This document shows positions 35,785 through 44,888 of a stretch of 64,000 nucleotides of DNA, piece after piece; within the stretch, counting starts at the first letter, position 1, and every line of letters starts with the position of its first letter. A model generated the notes under the pieces. That model saw only the letters and a list, made by a program, of their open reading frames with translations, ran no database searches and was not told where the DNA came from. Made by a program: the position numbers and the translations under genes. The stretch lies in the NCBI GenBank assembly GCA_041398745.1, contig JAWKUB010000007.1:248001-312000 (forward strand). The letters run 5' to 3'. The stretch comes from JACKHO01 sp041398745. Lineage in GTDB: Bacteria; Planctomycetota; Planctomycetia; Planctomycetales; Planctomycetaceae.

Positions 35785-36960
35785 ATGACACTCGTCGCTG
35801 AACCAAAGTCTTCGACAACGCCGACCGTAACGCCAACTGGCGGTTCGACGTCATTGCGCTGGCACACGTTTACCAGCAGCGAAGCGACAATGGCCATGTC
35901 GGCCTGGCAGGACTTAGCCCGGCGGTTGCAGTCCCATGGCCTCACAGACCATCCCGATTGGGTGAACTGCTGGCTGAAGCACTACGGAAAACTGGTTCCA
36001 CATCATTTCCTGGCAGCATTCAGGGACGACGAACTCTGCGGAATTACTCTCCTCACATGTGGTACCGGCCAGAAGAATGGCCCGTTCACCGTCGACACAG
36101 TTCATCTTGGGACAGCCGGAGAACCAACCGGGCACAGCGTCGTCGTGGAGTACAATCGGCCACTTGTTGAACCCGGATTTGAACAAGAATTCGCTGCGGG
36201 CGTCTGGTCGCACTTGAATTACGATCTCCGCTGGGAGCAATTGCGATTAGACGGCATCCACACCGATGATCTGCGAATTTGGGAAAATCTTCTCCCCGAA
36301 GCAGACATCCGACGCCGTGAAAGTTGTTACTTCGATTTCAACTCTGCACGTGATTCAGGCAAAGACCTGCTTTCCTGCCTTGGGAGCAGCACTCGGTCGA
36401 ACATCCGACGTCGCCTGAAGAAGTATGGTGAGCTCGAAACCCGCTGGGCGGAAACCGATTCGGAAGCAGCAACGTACTTCGAAGAACTCATTGAGTTGCA
36501 TCAGGCACGCTGGCAGGCGGTTGGTCAGCCCGGCGCATTCGCATCGAAAGTCTTTCTCGATTTCCAGCGCGACGCGGTGATCCGTCTCGTGGAATCGCGG
36601 CGAGGTGTTGTGTTCCGTGTGCGTCACGAAGGTGAAACGGTTGGCTGTCTGTTTCTACTCAATGATTGCAACCGGCTTCTCGATTACCTCTCCGGCTTCG
36701 CTGACTTCCAGGCCAAGCCAAGCATTGGCCTCGTTTCGCATTATCTCTGCATGGAAGCGGCCTTCGCCCGAGGATTCGATGCCTACGACTTCCTGGTCGG
36801 TGAGAAGCAGCACAAACAGAACCTGTCTAATAACGCCACGGAAATCTGCTGGCTCACCTGGACCCGGCCCAGTTGGAAGTCACGCTGCATTGACGGATTG
36901 CGCAGCGCAAAACGACTGATCGACAGAATTCGCGGGAAACAACCAGACTCGCCGATCTGA
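35785..36960 (+). CDS. CelD/BcsL-type GNAT acyltransferase
   Basis: 391 residues from the ATG at 35785; the longer start at 35635 would overlap the flippase. It resembles CelD-like/FemAB-related GNAT acetyltransferases found in polysaccharide clusters: a Y-F-D-F-N-S-A stretch, R-S-N-I-R-R-R-L-K-K-Y, then D-F-L-V-G-E-K-Q-H-K at the C-terminus (the GNAT core of this group). It probably acylates sugar residues or a lipid carrier. Its exact donor and acceptor are unknown. Confidence 0.85.
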   Translation: MTLVAEPKSSTTPTVTPTGGSTSLRWHTFTSSEATMAMSAWQDLARRLQSHGLTDHPDWVNCWLKHYGKLVPHHFLAAFRDDELCGITLLTCGTGQKNGPFTVDTVHLGTAGEPTGHSVVVEYNRPLVEPGFEQEFAAGVWSHLNYDLRWEQLRLDGIHTDDLRIWENLLPEADIRRRESCYFDFNSARDSGKDLLSCLGSSTRSNIRRRLKKYGELETRWAETDSEAATYFEELIELHQARWQAVGQPGAFASKVFLDFQRDAVIRLVESRRGVVFRVRHEGETVGCLFLLNDCNRLLDYLSGFADFQAKPSIGLVSHYLCMEAAFARGFDAYDFLVGEKQHKQNLSNNATEICWLTWTRPSWKSRCIDGLRSAKRLIDRIRGKQPDSPI

Positions 36961-36998
36961 GCCGCCACGCATTGTTGAACAAAAGCCACAGTACACAC

Positions 36999-38153
36999 AT
37001 GAGCCCTCTCGCCACTCCCGTCGCCCCAGCATCCACGCCCGTAAAAACGGCGCGACCACTACGAGTCTGCCATCTCAGTATGACACTGCTCACCGGTGGA
37101 CTGGAACGACTGTTGGTCGACTACGGACGCTTCCACGACAGCAACACATTTCAACTGCACTTCGCTGCCCTCGAAGATTTGGGGCAACCTGCTGACGACT
37201 TACGGAATGATGGTTTCGACGTACATTCCTTTCAGCTATCGAAGACGGGAAAACTCCGCACGCTCTGGAAAGTTCGCGATTACCTGAAGGCCCATCAAAT
37301 CGACGTGCTGCACACGCACAACACCTACCCCTATTTCTACGGTGCGATTGCCGGCTGGATGGCGGGGACTCCCGTCATTGTGAACACACAGCACGGACGC
37401 GGCTGCGGTCCCGGAGTTCGCAGTCTGTGGCAGTTCCGCATTGCCAACCGTTTCGGCCACTACGTCGGCGGCGTATCGAAAGATGCCACGCTTCTTTGCC
37501 AGGAACAGGATCGTGGTGCTGCCAGCAAAATGCATTGCATTTGGAACGGCATTGATCTCGAACGATTCGAATACCATGGCCCGCGCGCAGGCGGCCCGGC
37601 CATTTCTGTGGGACGCCTCTCACCCGAGAAAGACTTTGCGACTCTCATTCGGGCCGTCAAACATGTCGTCGCCGAGTACCCCGACTTCCGACTGAAACTC
37701 GTTGGCAATGGAGCCGAACGAGAAAATCTCGAAGCGTTGACCAACGAACTGGAACTGACAGACGTTGTCGAGTTTCTCGGCGAACGCTCCGATGTTCCGG
37801 CATTGCTGCGTGATGCAAGTCTGTTCGTCGCCTCATCGCGGACGGAAGGAATTTCCCTGACGCTGCTGGAAGCCATGGCCGTTGGTTTGCCCATCGTGAC
37901 GACGTCTGTGGGAGGGAATCCCGAAATTGTGGTTGAAGGAGAAACCGGCTACCTCGCGCCGTCCGAGAATCCTGAATCGCTAGCGCAGGCGATTTGCAAA
38001 ATCCTTGCTCAAAGAAATGAGTGGGATGAGTTTGGGAAACGAGCCCGCGACCGTGTGGAAGAATATTTCTGCATCCGGCACATGATCAGCAATTACGAGT
38101 CTGCCTACAAAGAACTTTACTCCAAGTCAAAACGCGGAGCATTGGCGAAGTAA
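36999..38153 (+). CDS. Family 4 glycosyltransferase
   Basis: 384 residues from the ATG at 36999. GT-B fold: N-terminal G-G-L-E-R-L segment, then V-G-R-L-S-P-E-K-D-F and the C-terminal E-G-I-S-L-T-L-L-E-A-M-A-x-G-x-P motif that binds the nucleotide sugar. It acts in the cytoplasm in polysaccharide assembly. A TTG at 36972 is a possible alternative start. The next gene begins five bases after the stop. Confidence 0.93.
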   Translation: MSPLATPVAPASTPVKTARPLRVCHLSMTLLTGGLERLLVDYGRFHDSNTFQLHFAALEDLGQPADDLRNDGFDVHSFQLSKTGKLRTLWKVRDYLKAHQIDVLHTHNTYPYFYGAIAGWMAGTPVIVNTQHGRGCGPGVRSLWQFRIANRFGHYVGGVSKDATLLCQEQDRGAASKMHCIWNGIDLERFEYHGPRAGGPAISVGRLSPEKDFATLIRAVKHVVAEYPDFRLKLVGNGAERENLEALTNELELTDVVEFLGERSDVPALLRDASLFVASSRTEGISLTLLEAMAVGLPIVTTSVGGNPEIVVEGETGYLAPSENPESLAQAICKILAQRNEWDEFGKRARDRVEEYFCIRHMISNYESAYKELYSKSKRGALAK

Positions 38154-38158
38154 GTCCC

Positions 38159-39310
38159 ATGACCACGTTATCACCACCATCGAACAAACAAGCGTCGCCC
38201 GGTGCGAGCCCGAAGCCGCAGCCTGTCACAGGCCAGCAGCCGAGAAGCTCTGTGCGCGTGGCGATTCTCGGATGTGGTCAAATCGCTGATGCACACCTCA
38301 GCCAAATCCAACGAATCAAATTCGCCGAAACCGTCGCCGTCTGTGATTCCCTCGAAGACCTCGCCTATCAGGCAGCGGCTCGATTCAATGTTCCCGCTAT
38401 GTTTACCGACTGGCGGGAAATGTTGCAGCAGGCACAGCCTGACGTTGTTCACCTTGCGACGCCAGCACATACGCATGCTGCGTTGGCCATTGAATTGATG
38501 AAAGCAGGCGTCCACGTCTATGTGGAAAAGCCTTTCACACTGGATGTCCAGGAAGCTGATCGAGTCCTGGCCGTTGCTCGTGAAACCGGCAAAGCGATTT
38601 GTGTGGGACATGATCAATTGTTCGATCCTGTCTGGCTGCGAGTGAAACAACTCGTCGCCCAGGGAGCCATAGGCCCGGTGGGATTCGTCGAGTCCGTGCT
38701 CGGTTACCCCATCAACGGCCAGTTCGGAAAACTCGTCGCGTCCGATCCCAACCACTCCGTGCGTCGACTCCCCGGCGGATTGTTTCAGAATACGATTTCG
38801 CATCCCCTCTACCGGATGACCGATTACCTCACCGACGAGGTTCCTACCCTCATCGGCGGCTGGGAACGGAATGCTGAGTTCGACTTCCCCACCGAGTTAC
38901 ACGTCAGCCTGCTGGGGGAAAAGGTCAACGGCACACTGACGTTCAGCACTCGCATTCCGCCACAGCGCATTACGCGTGTGTACGGTGAAAAGGGAACACT
39001 GACGGTCGACTTCGACACGCAAGTCATTCGTCGCGAAGCCCGCCCCCGTTTGCCGGGAGCCTTCGCCAAACTTGAAGCACCTCTACAACACGTCACGGAG
39101 AGTGTCCGCACTCTCACTCGCAATCTATGGCGATTTGCATGGGGAGACATCCACTACTTCGCCGGGATGAAAACACTGTTCGAACGGTTCTACCGGTCCA
39201 TCATGTCGGGCAGCGAACCACCGATTCCGGCCAGCGAAATCCGACGCGTCACGCACATTATGGATCAGATTTTCGATCATTGTCGTCGTCAGGAAGGAGG
39301 CCAGACATGA
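38159..39310 (+). CDS. Gfo/Idh/MocA family sugar dehydrogenase-like protein
   Basis: 383 residues. N-terminal V-A-I-L-G-C-G-Q-I-A (NAD-binding) and Y-V-E-K-P-F (family motif near residue 123) are clear. No signal peptide, so cytoplasmic. It probably oxidises or reduces a nucleotide-linked sugar for the polysaccharide. Its stop overlaps the following start as ATGA (39307-39310), so the two are translationally coupled. Confidence 0.9.
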   Translation: MTTLSPPSNKQASPGASPKPQPVTGQQPRSSVRVAILGCGQIADAHLSQIQRIKFAETVAVCDSLEDLAYQAAARFNVPAMFTDWREMLQQAQPDVVHLATPAHTHAALAIELMKAGVHVYVEKPFTLDVQEADRVLAVARETGKAICVGHDQLFDPVWLRVKQLVAQGAIGPVGFVESVLGYPINGQFGKLVASDPNHSVRRLPGGLFQNTISHPLYRMTDYLTDEVPTLIGGWERNAEFDFPTELHVSLLGEKVNGTLTFSTRIPPQRITRVYGEKGTLTVDFDTQVIRREARPRLPGAFAKLEAPLQHVTESVRTLTRNLWRFAWGDIHYFAGMKTLFERFYRSIMSGSEPPIPASEIRRVTHIMDQIFDHCRRQEGGQT

Positions 39311-40314
39311 CCACCGCCAAACGCGTTTGCCTCACCGGCGCGACGGGGTTTCTCGGACGCCGACTCGTTCCCCGACTGCTGAATGAGCAGGATGTGACTG
39401 TCCGTTGCTTCGTGCGAAATTCCAGCGACGTTGAACCACTGCTCAGCGTACTCAGCGCCGAACAGCAATCCCGCATCGAATTCGCACGCGGCGACATGCG
39501 GGATGCCGAGTACCTCAAACAGGGACTTGACTCGTGCGATGTGCTTTACCATCTCGCCGCCGCACTCGGTGGCAGCACATCGACGCTGTTTCTCAATACG
39601 GTCGTACCGACACGGCAACTATTGGACGTCGCTCAAGCTCAGGGTGTTGGCCGCTTCGTGCTGGTCAGCTCACTCGGTGTGTATGGCACAGCGGGTCTGC
39701 GAAACTGGCAACAGGTGGACGAAACCTGTCCGCTCGATCCTCAACCCGAACGCCGCGATCCTTATTCCTTCAGCAAAGTCCGACAGGAACAGGTGGCTCG
39801 CGAATTCAGTCAGAAAACTGGTTTGCCACTCGTCATTGTGAGGCCGGGAGTCATTTTCGGTGAAGGGCGTCCGCTCATCACCAGTCGCGTCGGACTCAGC
39901 GTCGGTCCGTTGCTCGTCCGTATGGGAGGGAGTCACTCCTTGCCGTACACCTACGTCGAGAACTGTGCCGAAGCACTCAAACTGGCGGGGCTGACGCCGG
40001 GAGTCGAGGGCGAAACATTTAATGTCGTGGACGAAGGATTCCTCACGGGACATCAGCTCGTGCGGTATGTCCGCCGTCACGGTCAGAAGAAGTGGTCGGT
40101 CTGGGTCCCCGGAATGTGTATTCAACCTCTCTCCTGGATGTACGAAACGTATTCGTGGCTAAGTTCGGGACAGTTGCCGCCCGTCATTACACCTTATCGC
40201 AGTGCGGCAATCTGGAAGCCGTTGCGTTACTCATCGAGCAACGCCAAGGCCAAACTGAACTGGCAACCGCCGTTCACCGTCGAACAATCACTGGAGCGAA
40301 CCATCGCAGGCTAG
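39307..40314 (+). CDS. NAD-dependent epimerase/dehydratase
   Basis: 335 residues from the ATG at 39307, which overlaps the preceding stop. The extended-SDR Rossmann motif T-G-A-T-G-F-L-G is at the N-terminus and the catalytic S-S-L-G-V-Y-G and Y-S-F-S-K segment (YxxxK) is in the middle. Likely a nucleotide-sugar epimerase or reductase in the polysaccharide pathway. The substrate cannot be inferred from the sequence alone. Confidence 0.9.
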   Translation: MTTAKRVCLTGATGFLGRRLVPRLLNEQDVTVRCFVRNSSDVEPLLSVLSAEQQSRIEFARGDMRDAEYLKQGLDSCDVLYHLAAALGGSTSTLFLNTVVPTRQLLDVAQAQGVGRFVLVSSLGVYGTAGLRNWQQVDETCPLDPQPERRDPYSFSKVRQEQVAREFSQKTGLPLVIVRPGVIFGEGRPLITSRVGLSVGPLLVRMGGSHSLPYTYVENCAEALKLAGLTPGVEGETFNVVDEGFLTGHQLVRYVRRHGQKKWSVWVPGMCIQPLSWMYETYSWLSSGQLPPVITPYRSAAIWKPLRYSSSNAKAKLNWQPPFTVEQSLERTIAG

Positions 40315-40335
40315 TGCCGCTGCGATTTGACAATC

Positions 40336-41550
40336 ATGCGTTATCTGTTCATCAGTACGACCTTTCCTGACGCCGCCAACCCGGCCCGCGGAACCTACAA
40401 TTCCGCGTTGTGCCGCGCTCTGGCGGAACGTCATGAAGTCCGCGTGATTTCGCCCCGCATGTTCACCGAAGTGTTGATGTGGCAAACCAGTCGCACGACA
40501 CCAGCCAACATTCAGGCCGCTGGTATTAAGGCCGAGTACCCCACCTACTGGTACACCCCGAAGTTCTGGCAGGAATACTACGGTGATCAAATGTGGTGGT
40601 CCGTCCGCCGCCTGGTTCACCGAACGCTGAGGGAATTCCAGCCCGACGCCGTCCTCAGCTACTTCGCACACCCCGACGGACAGGTAGGATTACAAGCCGC
40701 TCAGCAAATGGGCATCCCCTCGGCCGTCATCGTCGGTGGCAGTGATGTCCTCGTCCTGCCGAACCATCCTAAACGCGGACAAGTCGTCCGCCGCGTCCTC
40801 CATGAAACAACACGCATCATCACCGTGAGTGATGGCCTGCGTGACAAGTGCATTGAACTTGGTTGTGCCCCCGCCGCGGTTCGCACCATTTACCAGGGTG
40901 TCGAGACAGACGTCTTCTTTCAGGCTGACAAGCAATCAGCCCGCGCGGAACGAAACATCCCACAAGATGCCGAAGTCCTTGTCTGGGTCGGTCGCATGGT
41001 CTCCATCAAGGGACTCGACTTGCTCATCGACGCGTTCCAGCGAGTTTGCACACAGCGTCCGCAGGCTCGGCTGTACTTGCTGGGGGATGGACCAAGCCGA
41101 CAGGAAGTCGAACAACAAGCCAAACGACTCGGTATTGCAGACAAGGTTACCTGCGTGGGATCGGTCGGGCATGATCAAATTGCCGACTGGTACCGAGCGG
41201 CTGATTTGTGCGTACTGTCGAGTCACTCCGAAGGACTCCCCAATGTCCTCCGTGAAAGCCTCGCCTGCGGTACGCCGTTCGTCTCGACCGACGTCGGGAG
41301 CATTCGGGAAATCGCCGACGAGAGGTATTCCATTCTCGTCCAGGAGCGTGATCCTCAAGAGTTCGCCGACGCCATTCTGCGTGGACTACAGGAAAGCTAT
41401 CGCGAGGCGGCTGCTTCGTTCACGCCGCGAACATGGCACAACTGCGCTGACGAAGTGCAGGAAATGTTCGGGGAACTATTCACTCAAAATCAGGTTACAA
41501 CTCAAGCGGCGCCGCTACGTTCGCGGGAAAAAGTCGCAGCCGGAAAATAA
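40336..41550 (+). CDS. Family 4 glycosyltransferase
   Basis: 404 residues. GT-B glycosyltransferase with a G-T-Y-N-S-A N-terminal region, then V-G-R-M-V-S-I-K-G-L-D-L-L and E-G-L-P-N-V-L-R-E-S-L-A-C-G-T-P, the characteristic C-terminal donor-binding pattern. It belongs to the same plus-strand cluster and probably adds one sugar to the repeat unit. Confidence 0.93.
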   Translation: MRYLFISTTFPDAANPARGTYNSALCRALAERHEVRVISPRMFTEVLMWQTSRTTPANIQAAGIKAEYPTYWYTPKFWQEYYGDQMWWSVRRLVHRTLREFQPDAVLSYFAHPDGQVGLQAAQQMGIPSAVIVGGSDVLVLPNHPKRGQVVRRVLHETTRIITVSDGLRDKCIELGCAPAAVRTIYQGVETDVFFQADKQSARAERNIPQDAEVLVWVGRMVSIKGLDLLIDAFQRVCTQRPQARLYLLGDGPSRQEVEQQAKRLGIADKVTCVGSVGHDQIADWYRAADLCVLSSHSEGLPNVLRESLACGTPFVSTDVGSIREIADERYSILVQERDPQEFADAILRGLQESYREAAASFTPRTWHNCADEVQEMFGELFTQNQVTTQAAPLRSREKVAAGK

Positions 41551-41556
41551 TTGTCC

Positions 41557-42990
41557 ATGTCCATCAATCGTCGGAAACGTGTTCTGTTCATCTCGTACCT
41601 CTTCCCGCCTGTCGGAGGAGTGGGGGTACAGCGCGTCACGAAGTTTGTGAAATACCTGCCAGAGTTCGGCTGGGATTCCTCGGTGCTTACCGTCTCGAAT
41701 CCCTCCGTCCCGCTGCACGACGAGAGCTACCACAAAGACATTCCGGCCAACACCATCATCCGGCGAGCCAAAACGTACGAGCCGGGTTACGCCGTCAAAC
41801 AGGCCGTCGCGTCGAATGGATCTGGGAAACAGTCCAGCGAGTTGATGAGTTGGGCCAAAGGGATTGTCAAACGGGTTGGCAATTTCGTCCTCCAACCCGA
41901 CGCCCAAATCCTGTGGCACTTCCACGCCTGGCGTGAGGCGCTGAAACTCCTGAAAGAAGTTCCTCACGACCTCATTGTCGCCACGGGACCTCCGTTCTCA
42001 TCACTGGTGCTCGGTGGCAAGCTGGCAAAGAGAACTGGCCTGCCACTCATCCTCGACTACCGCGATGAGTGGTCCATCAGCAACGCTTACTGGGAAAACA
42101 AACAACAGGGAACCCTCGCGAATTGGATTCAAAAGCGACAGCAATTCCAGGCCGTCCGCGCCGCAGATGTTCTCCTGGCAACGACACCCTCCAGCGCCCA
42201 GTCGGTCGCAGAAGTGGCTCTCGCTGCCGGAAGTTCGGCCCGCTCAACGTACATCTACAACGGATTCGACTCCGACGACTTCCCCACGGCGGGTGGCCGA
42301 ATTGAAAAGGTCGACTACGGCAACGGCACCGATCGTTTCCGCCTCGCGTTCATTGGAACGCTTTGGAATTTGAATTCCATCGAGCCGGTTGTCGCCGCCA
42401 TCGAACGGCTGTCGAACAATCATCCGCATTTGGCGGGCAAACTGGAATTGCTGCTGGCGGGTCGTCGCATGCCGGAACAGGAAGCCATTGTCGATCGTCT
42501 CGAACAAACCGAATGCAAAGTCACTCGACTTCCTTTCGTGCAGCACGCGGAAGCTGTCCAACTCATGCAGTCGGCCGATGCACTTCTCATGCTCAACTCC
42601 GACGTTCCGCACGCCCATCGCATTATCAACGCGAAAACATTCGAGTACATGGCGGCGCGAAGGCCCATGTTCGTCGTCGCCCCTGAGGGAGACGTGTGGG
42701 ATATCGTCCGCGATTTACCCGGCACCATGCTTTGCCCACCATCGGACGTCGAGCGCATCAAGGACAATCTGGCACTCATCATCGAACAGTTCCGCTGCGA
42801 CGTGCATTTTGATGATGCCCATTGGGACATCGACAGGTTTCATCGTCGACAAATCGCCGGACAACTGGCGACGCTGCTCAATGCCACCATCGGACAACCA
42901 ACCAGCGAGCCGTGGACCTCGTCAACGCCCAACGCGGCGAACACCGAGCCATCCACAGAAGACACAAACGAATCGGCGGGCGAAAAGTAA
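41557..42990 (+). CDS. Family 4-like glycosyltransferase
   Basis: 477 residues from ATG 41557. The N-terminal Y-L-F-P-P-V-G-G-V-G-V-Q-R segment resembles WcaI-type/GT4-like transferases, with A-F-I-G-T-L-W and E-Y-M-A-A-R-R-P-M in the C-terminal half. The last 40 residues are low-complexity. Six bases separate it from the preceding transferase, and the deacetylase-like gene begins after five bases. Confidence 0.88.
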   Translation: MSINRRKRVLFISYLFPPVGGVGVQRVTKFVKYLPEFGWDSSVLTVSNPSVPLHDESYHKDIPANTIIRRAKTYEPGYAVKQAVASNGSGKQSSELMSWAKGIVKRVGNFVLQPDAQILWHFHAWREALKLLKEVPHDLIVATGPPFSSLVLGGKLAKRTGLPLILDYRDEWSISNAYWENKQQGTLANWIQKRQQFQAVRAADVLLATTPSSAQSVAEVALAAGSSARSTYIYNGFDSDDFPTAGGRIEKVDYGNGTDRFRLAFIGTLWNLNSIEPVVAAIERLSNNHPHLAGKLELLLAGRRMPEQEAIVDRLEQTECKVTRLPFVQHAEAVQLMQSADALLMLNSDVPHAHRIINAKTFEYMAARRPMFVVAPEGDVWDIVRDLPGTMLCPPSDVERIKDNLALIIEQFRCDVHFDDAHWDIDRFHRRQIAGQLATLLNATIGQPTSEPWTSSTPNAANTEPSTEDTNESAGEK

Positions 42991-42995
42991 CGAAC

Positions 42996-44195
42996 ATGTG
43001 GAACGCATTACTCATCATTGGAATTTGCGTCGTGCTTGCCCTCGTGGCCGGTGTGGTGGCGGTGCAGCGTCTCATGCGGGTTCGCAACATTGAAAACTGG
43101 ATTGGTGCCTACGTATCTCGGGCAGAACGTGTGTCTGCCTGGACGCCCGAGCAACCTGTCGATGTCTTCATTGCTATTTGTGATCACTACGAACCTGAGT
43201 GCTACGAAGCGTCACGTGAAACGGCACAGCACCGTGTTCGCCGCTGGGTAGAGGAATACCCCGCACAATTCGGGAAATTTGCCGACGTCGATGGCCGCAC
43301 TCCGCAATACACGTTCTTCTTCCCACAGGATGAATATCGCCCGGAGTATCTCGACGAACTGAAGAAGTTGTGCGATCTCGGTTATGGCGATGTTGACGTG
43401 CATTTGCACCATGACAACGACACAGCCGAGTCGCTCCGCGACAAACTCAACGAGTTTCGCGAAACACTGTACCATCGCCACGGATTGCTCAGGCGGCATC
43501 CCGAAACAGGCGAAATAGTGTACGGATTCATTCACGGCAACTGGGCTCTCTGCAACTCCCGACGCGACGGCCGTCAATGCGGTGTTGATCAGGAATTGAC
43601 CGTGTTGTTGGAGACTGGCTGCTATGCCGACTTCACCATGCCGTCGGCGCCGAGTGACACGCAGACAAGTACCATCAATTCGATTTACTACGCGAAAGAT
43701 CGCCCCGGCCAGCGCAAATCGCACGACGCCGGGGTTCGTTCGCGCGTGGGTTGGGCTGCGCCAGATGAACATCTATTGATGATCCAAGGTCCACTCACAC
43801 TCGACTGGTCCTCGCGTCGATTCGGACTCATCCCCCGCATTGAGAACTCCGACCTGCATGAAGGCCGCCCGGCCACCATGCGACGACTGAAGTTGTGGCT
43901 CGATGCGGGCGTGTGCGTGGCTGGCCGCCCCGAATGGCGGTTCGTCAAACTCCACACGCACGGATGCAAAGACGGTAACATCGACGAACTACTCGGCTCC
44001 GGCATGCAGCAGTTTCATGCAGACCTTGCATCCTTGCACCAACAACACCCCGGCTTCCGCTACCACTACGTCACCGCCTGGGAAATGGCCCAACTCGTAC
44101 ACCTGGCCGAGTCCGGCGAGACGAATCCCGCCGTGTTGCTCAATCGAAAGAGCACTTCCAGCATCAGCACAACGCCACAAATTGTGCGTTCGTAG
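42996..44195 (+). CDS. Membrane-anchored polysaccharide deacetylase-like protein
   Basis: 399 residues. One N-terminal transmembrane helix (about residues 5-25) and then a NodB-like fold. Probable metal-binding motifs: C-D-H-Y-E-P-E near residue 54 and V-D-V-H-L-H-H-D-N-D near residue 135. It likely acts on a polysaccharide or lipid-linked sugar in the periplasm. It is the last gene of the cluster. Assignment to the deacetylase superfamily rests on these motifs and on context. Confidence 0.75.
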   Translation: MWNALLIIGICVVLALVAGVVAVQRLMRVRNIENWIGAYVSRAERVSAWTPEQPVDVFIAICDHYEPECYEASRETAQHRVRRWVEEYPAQFGKFADVDGRTPQYTFFFPQDEYRPEYLDELKKLCDLGYGDVDVHLHHDNDTAESLRDKLNEFRETLYHRHGLLRRHPETGEIVYGFIHGNWALCNSRRDGRQCGVDQELTVLLETGCYADFTMPSAPSDTQTSTINSIYYAKDRPGQRKSHDAGVRSRVGWAAPDEHLLMIQGPLTLDWSSRRFGLIPRIENSDLHEGRPATMRRLKLWLDAGVCVAGRPEWRFVKLHTHGCKDGNIDELLGSGMQQFHADLASLHQQHPGFRYHYVTAWEMAQLVHLAESGETNPAVLLNRKSTSSISTTPQIVRS

Positions 44196-44319
44196 TTTCT
44201 TTTGTGCCGTGGCAGGTGGCACAGACATTCCTCAGTAGTTCCCAGATTGGTCTACTGGACACAAGGCGCTTATGTGATAAGGGGTTTGGACAACGATCCT
44301 CGGTGCGCAGGGAAGCGCC

Positions 44320-44724
44320 ATGTGTCGGTCAGAGTTTCATCGATTGGCGGGGCAGCAGCAAGTCTTGGCGGTCAACTTGTTGAAGGCCAGGCTGCGAGTG
44401 GAGAAGTTCGGTCGCCACCTGACCGCCTCGATCATTGCCAAGGTGATGATTTGGATTTCGCTCATGCGATCCACGCAGTCCGCGGCGTGTGCGCGGTTGC
44501 AATTGCCCGTGGGTGAGGAAACCGTGCGGAGTGCGTTTCACGCAGCGATGCCAACAATTGAAGACGCGTTGAAGTTGATTCAAGACAGTATTCCGCCGCT
44601 GTTGCTCAAGCATCTTCAGAAGCGAAAACGGGGGAGTTGCATTGCGATTGATTTGCACCATCAACCCTATTACGGAAAGTTGGTGGAGGGCGTTCACAAA
44701 GCCAAGGCCCTGGTCTGCCTTTGA
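44320..44724 (+). pseudogene. Truncated transposase (IS4/ISH3-like)
   Basis: 134 codons. The sequence resembles the N-terminal half of IS4-superfamily transposases (ISH3/IS1634-like), including the first acidic catalytic region A-I-D-L-H-H-Q-P-Y-Y-G-K. The reading frame ends shortly afterwards and the remaining catalytic part is missing. No clear terminal inverted repeats were found. It is a relic of insertion at the end of the polysaccharide cluster. Confidence 0.6.
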
Positions 44725-44888
44725 AAACCTGATCCATGTGTTATGAAGGTTTCAACTGATCCAACGTACGATGGTCCTGTACAAACATAGCGGCGTCCCT
44801 GCGAGTGAGTCGAGTCAGTACGCCGCATGATGATGGGTGGAATAGGAAAGCGCAAGGGCTCGCGCGCTACTTCAGATTGGAATTCGTA

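Noticed and set aside
44203..44223. TGTGCC/GGCACA stem after the deacetylase-like gene
   Set aside because: Six-bp stem and no T-run; possible repeat fragment but too weak to list as a feature.
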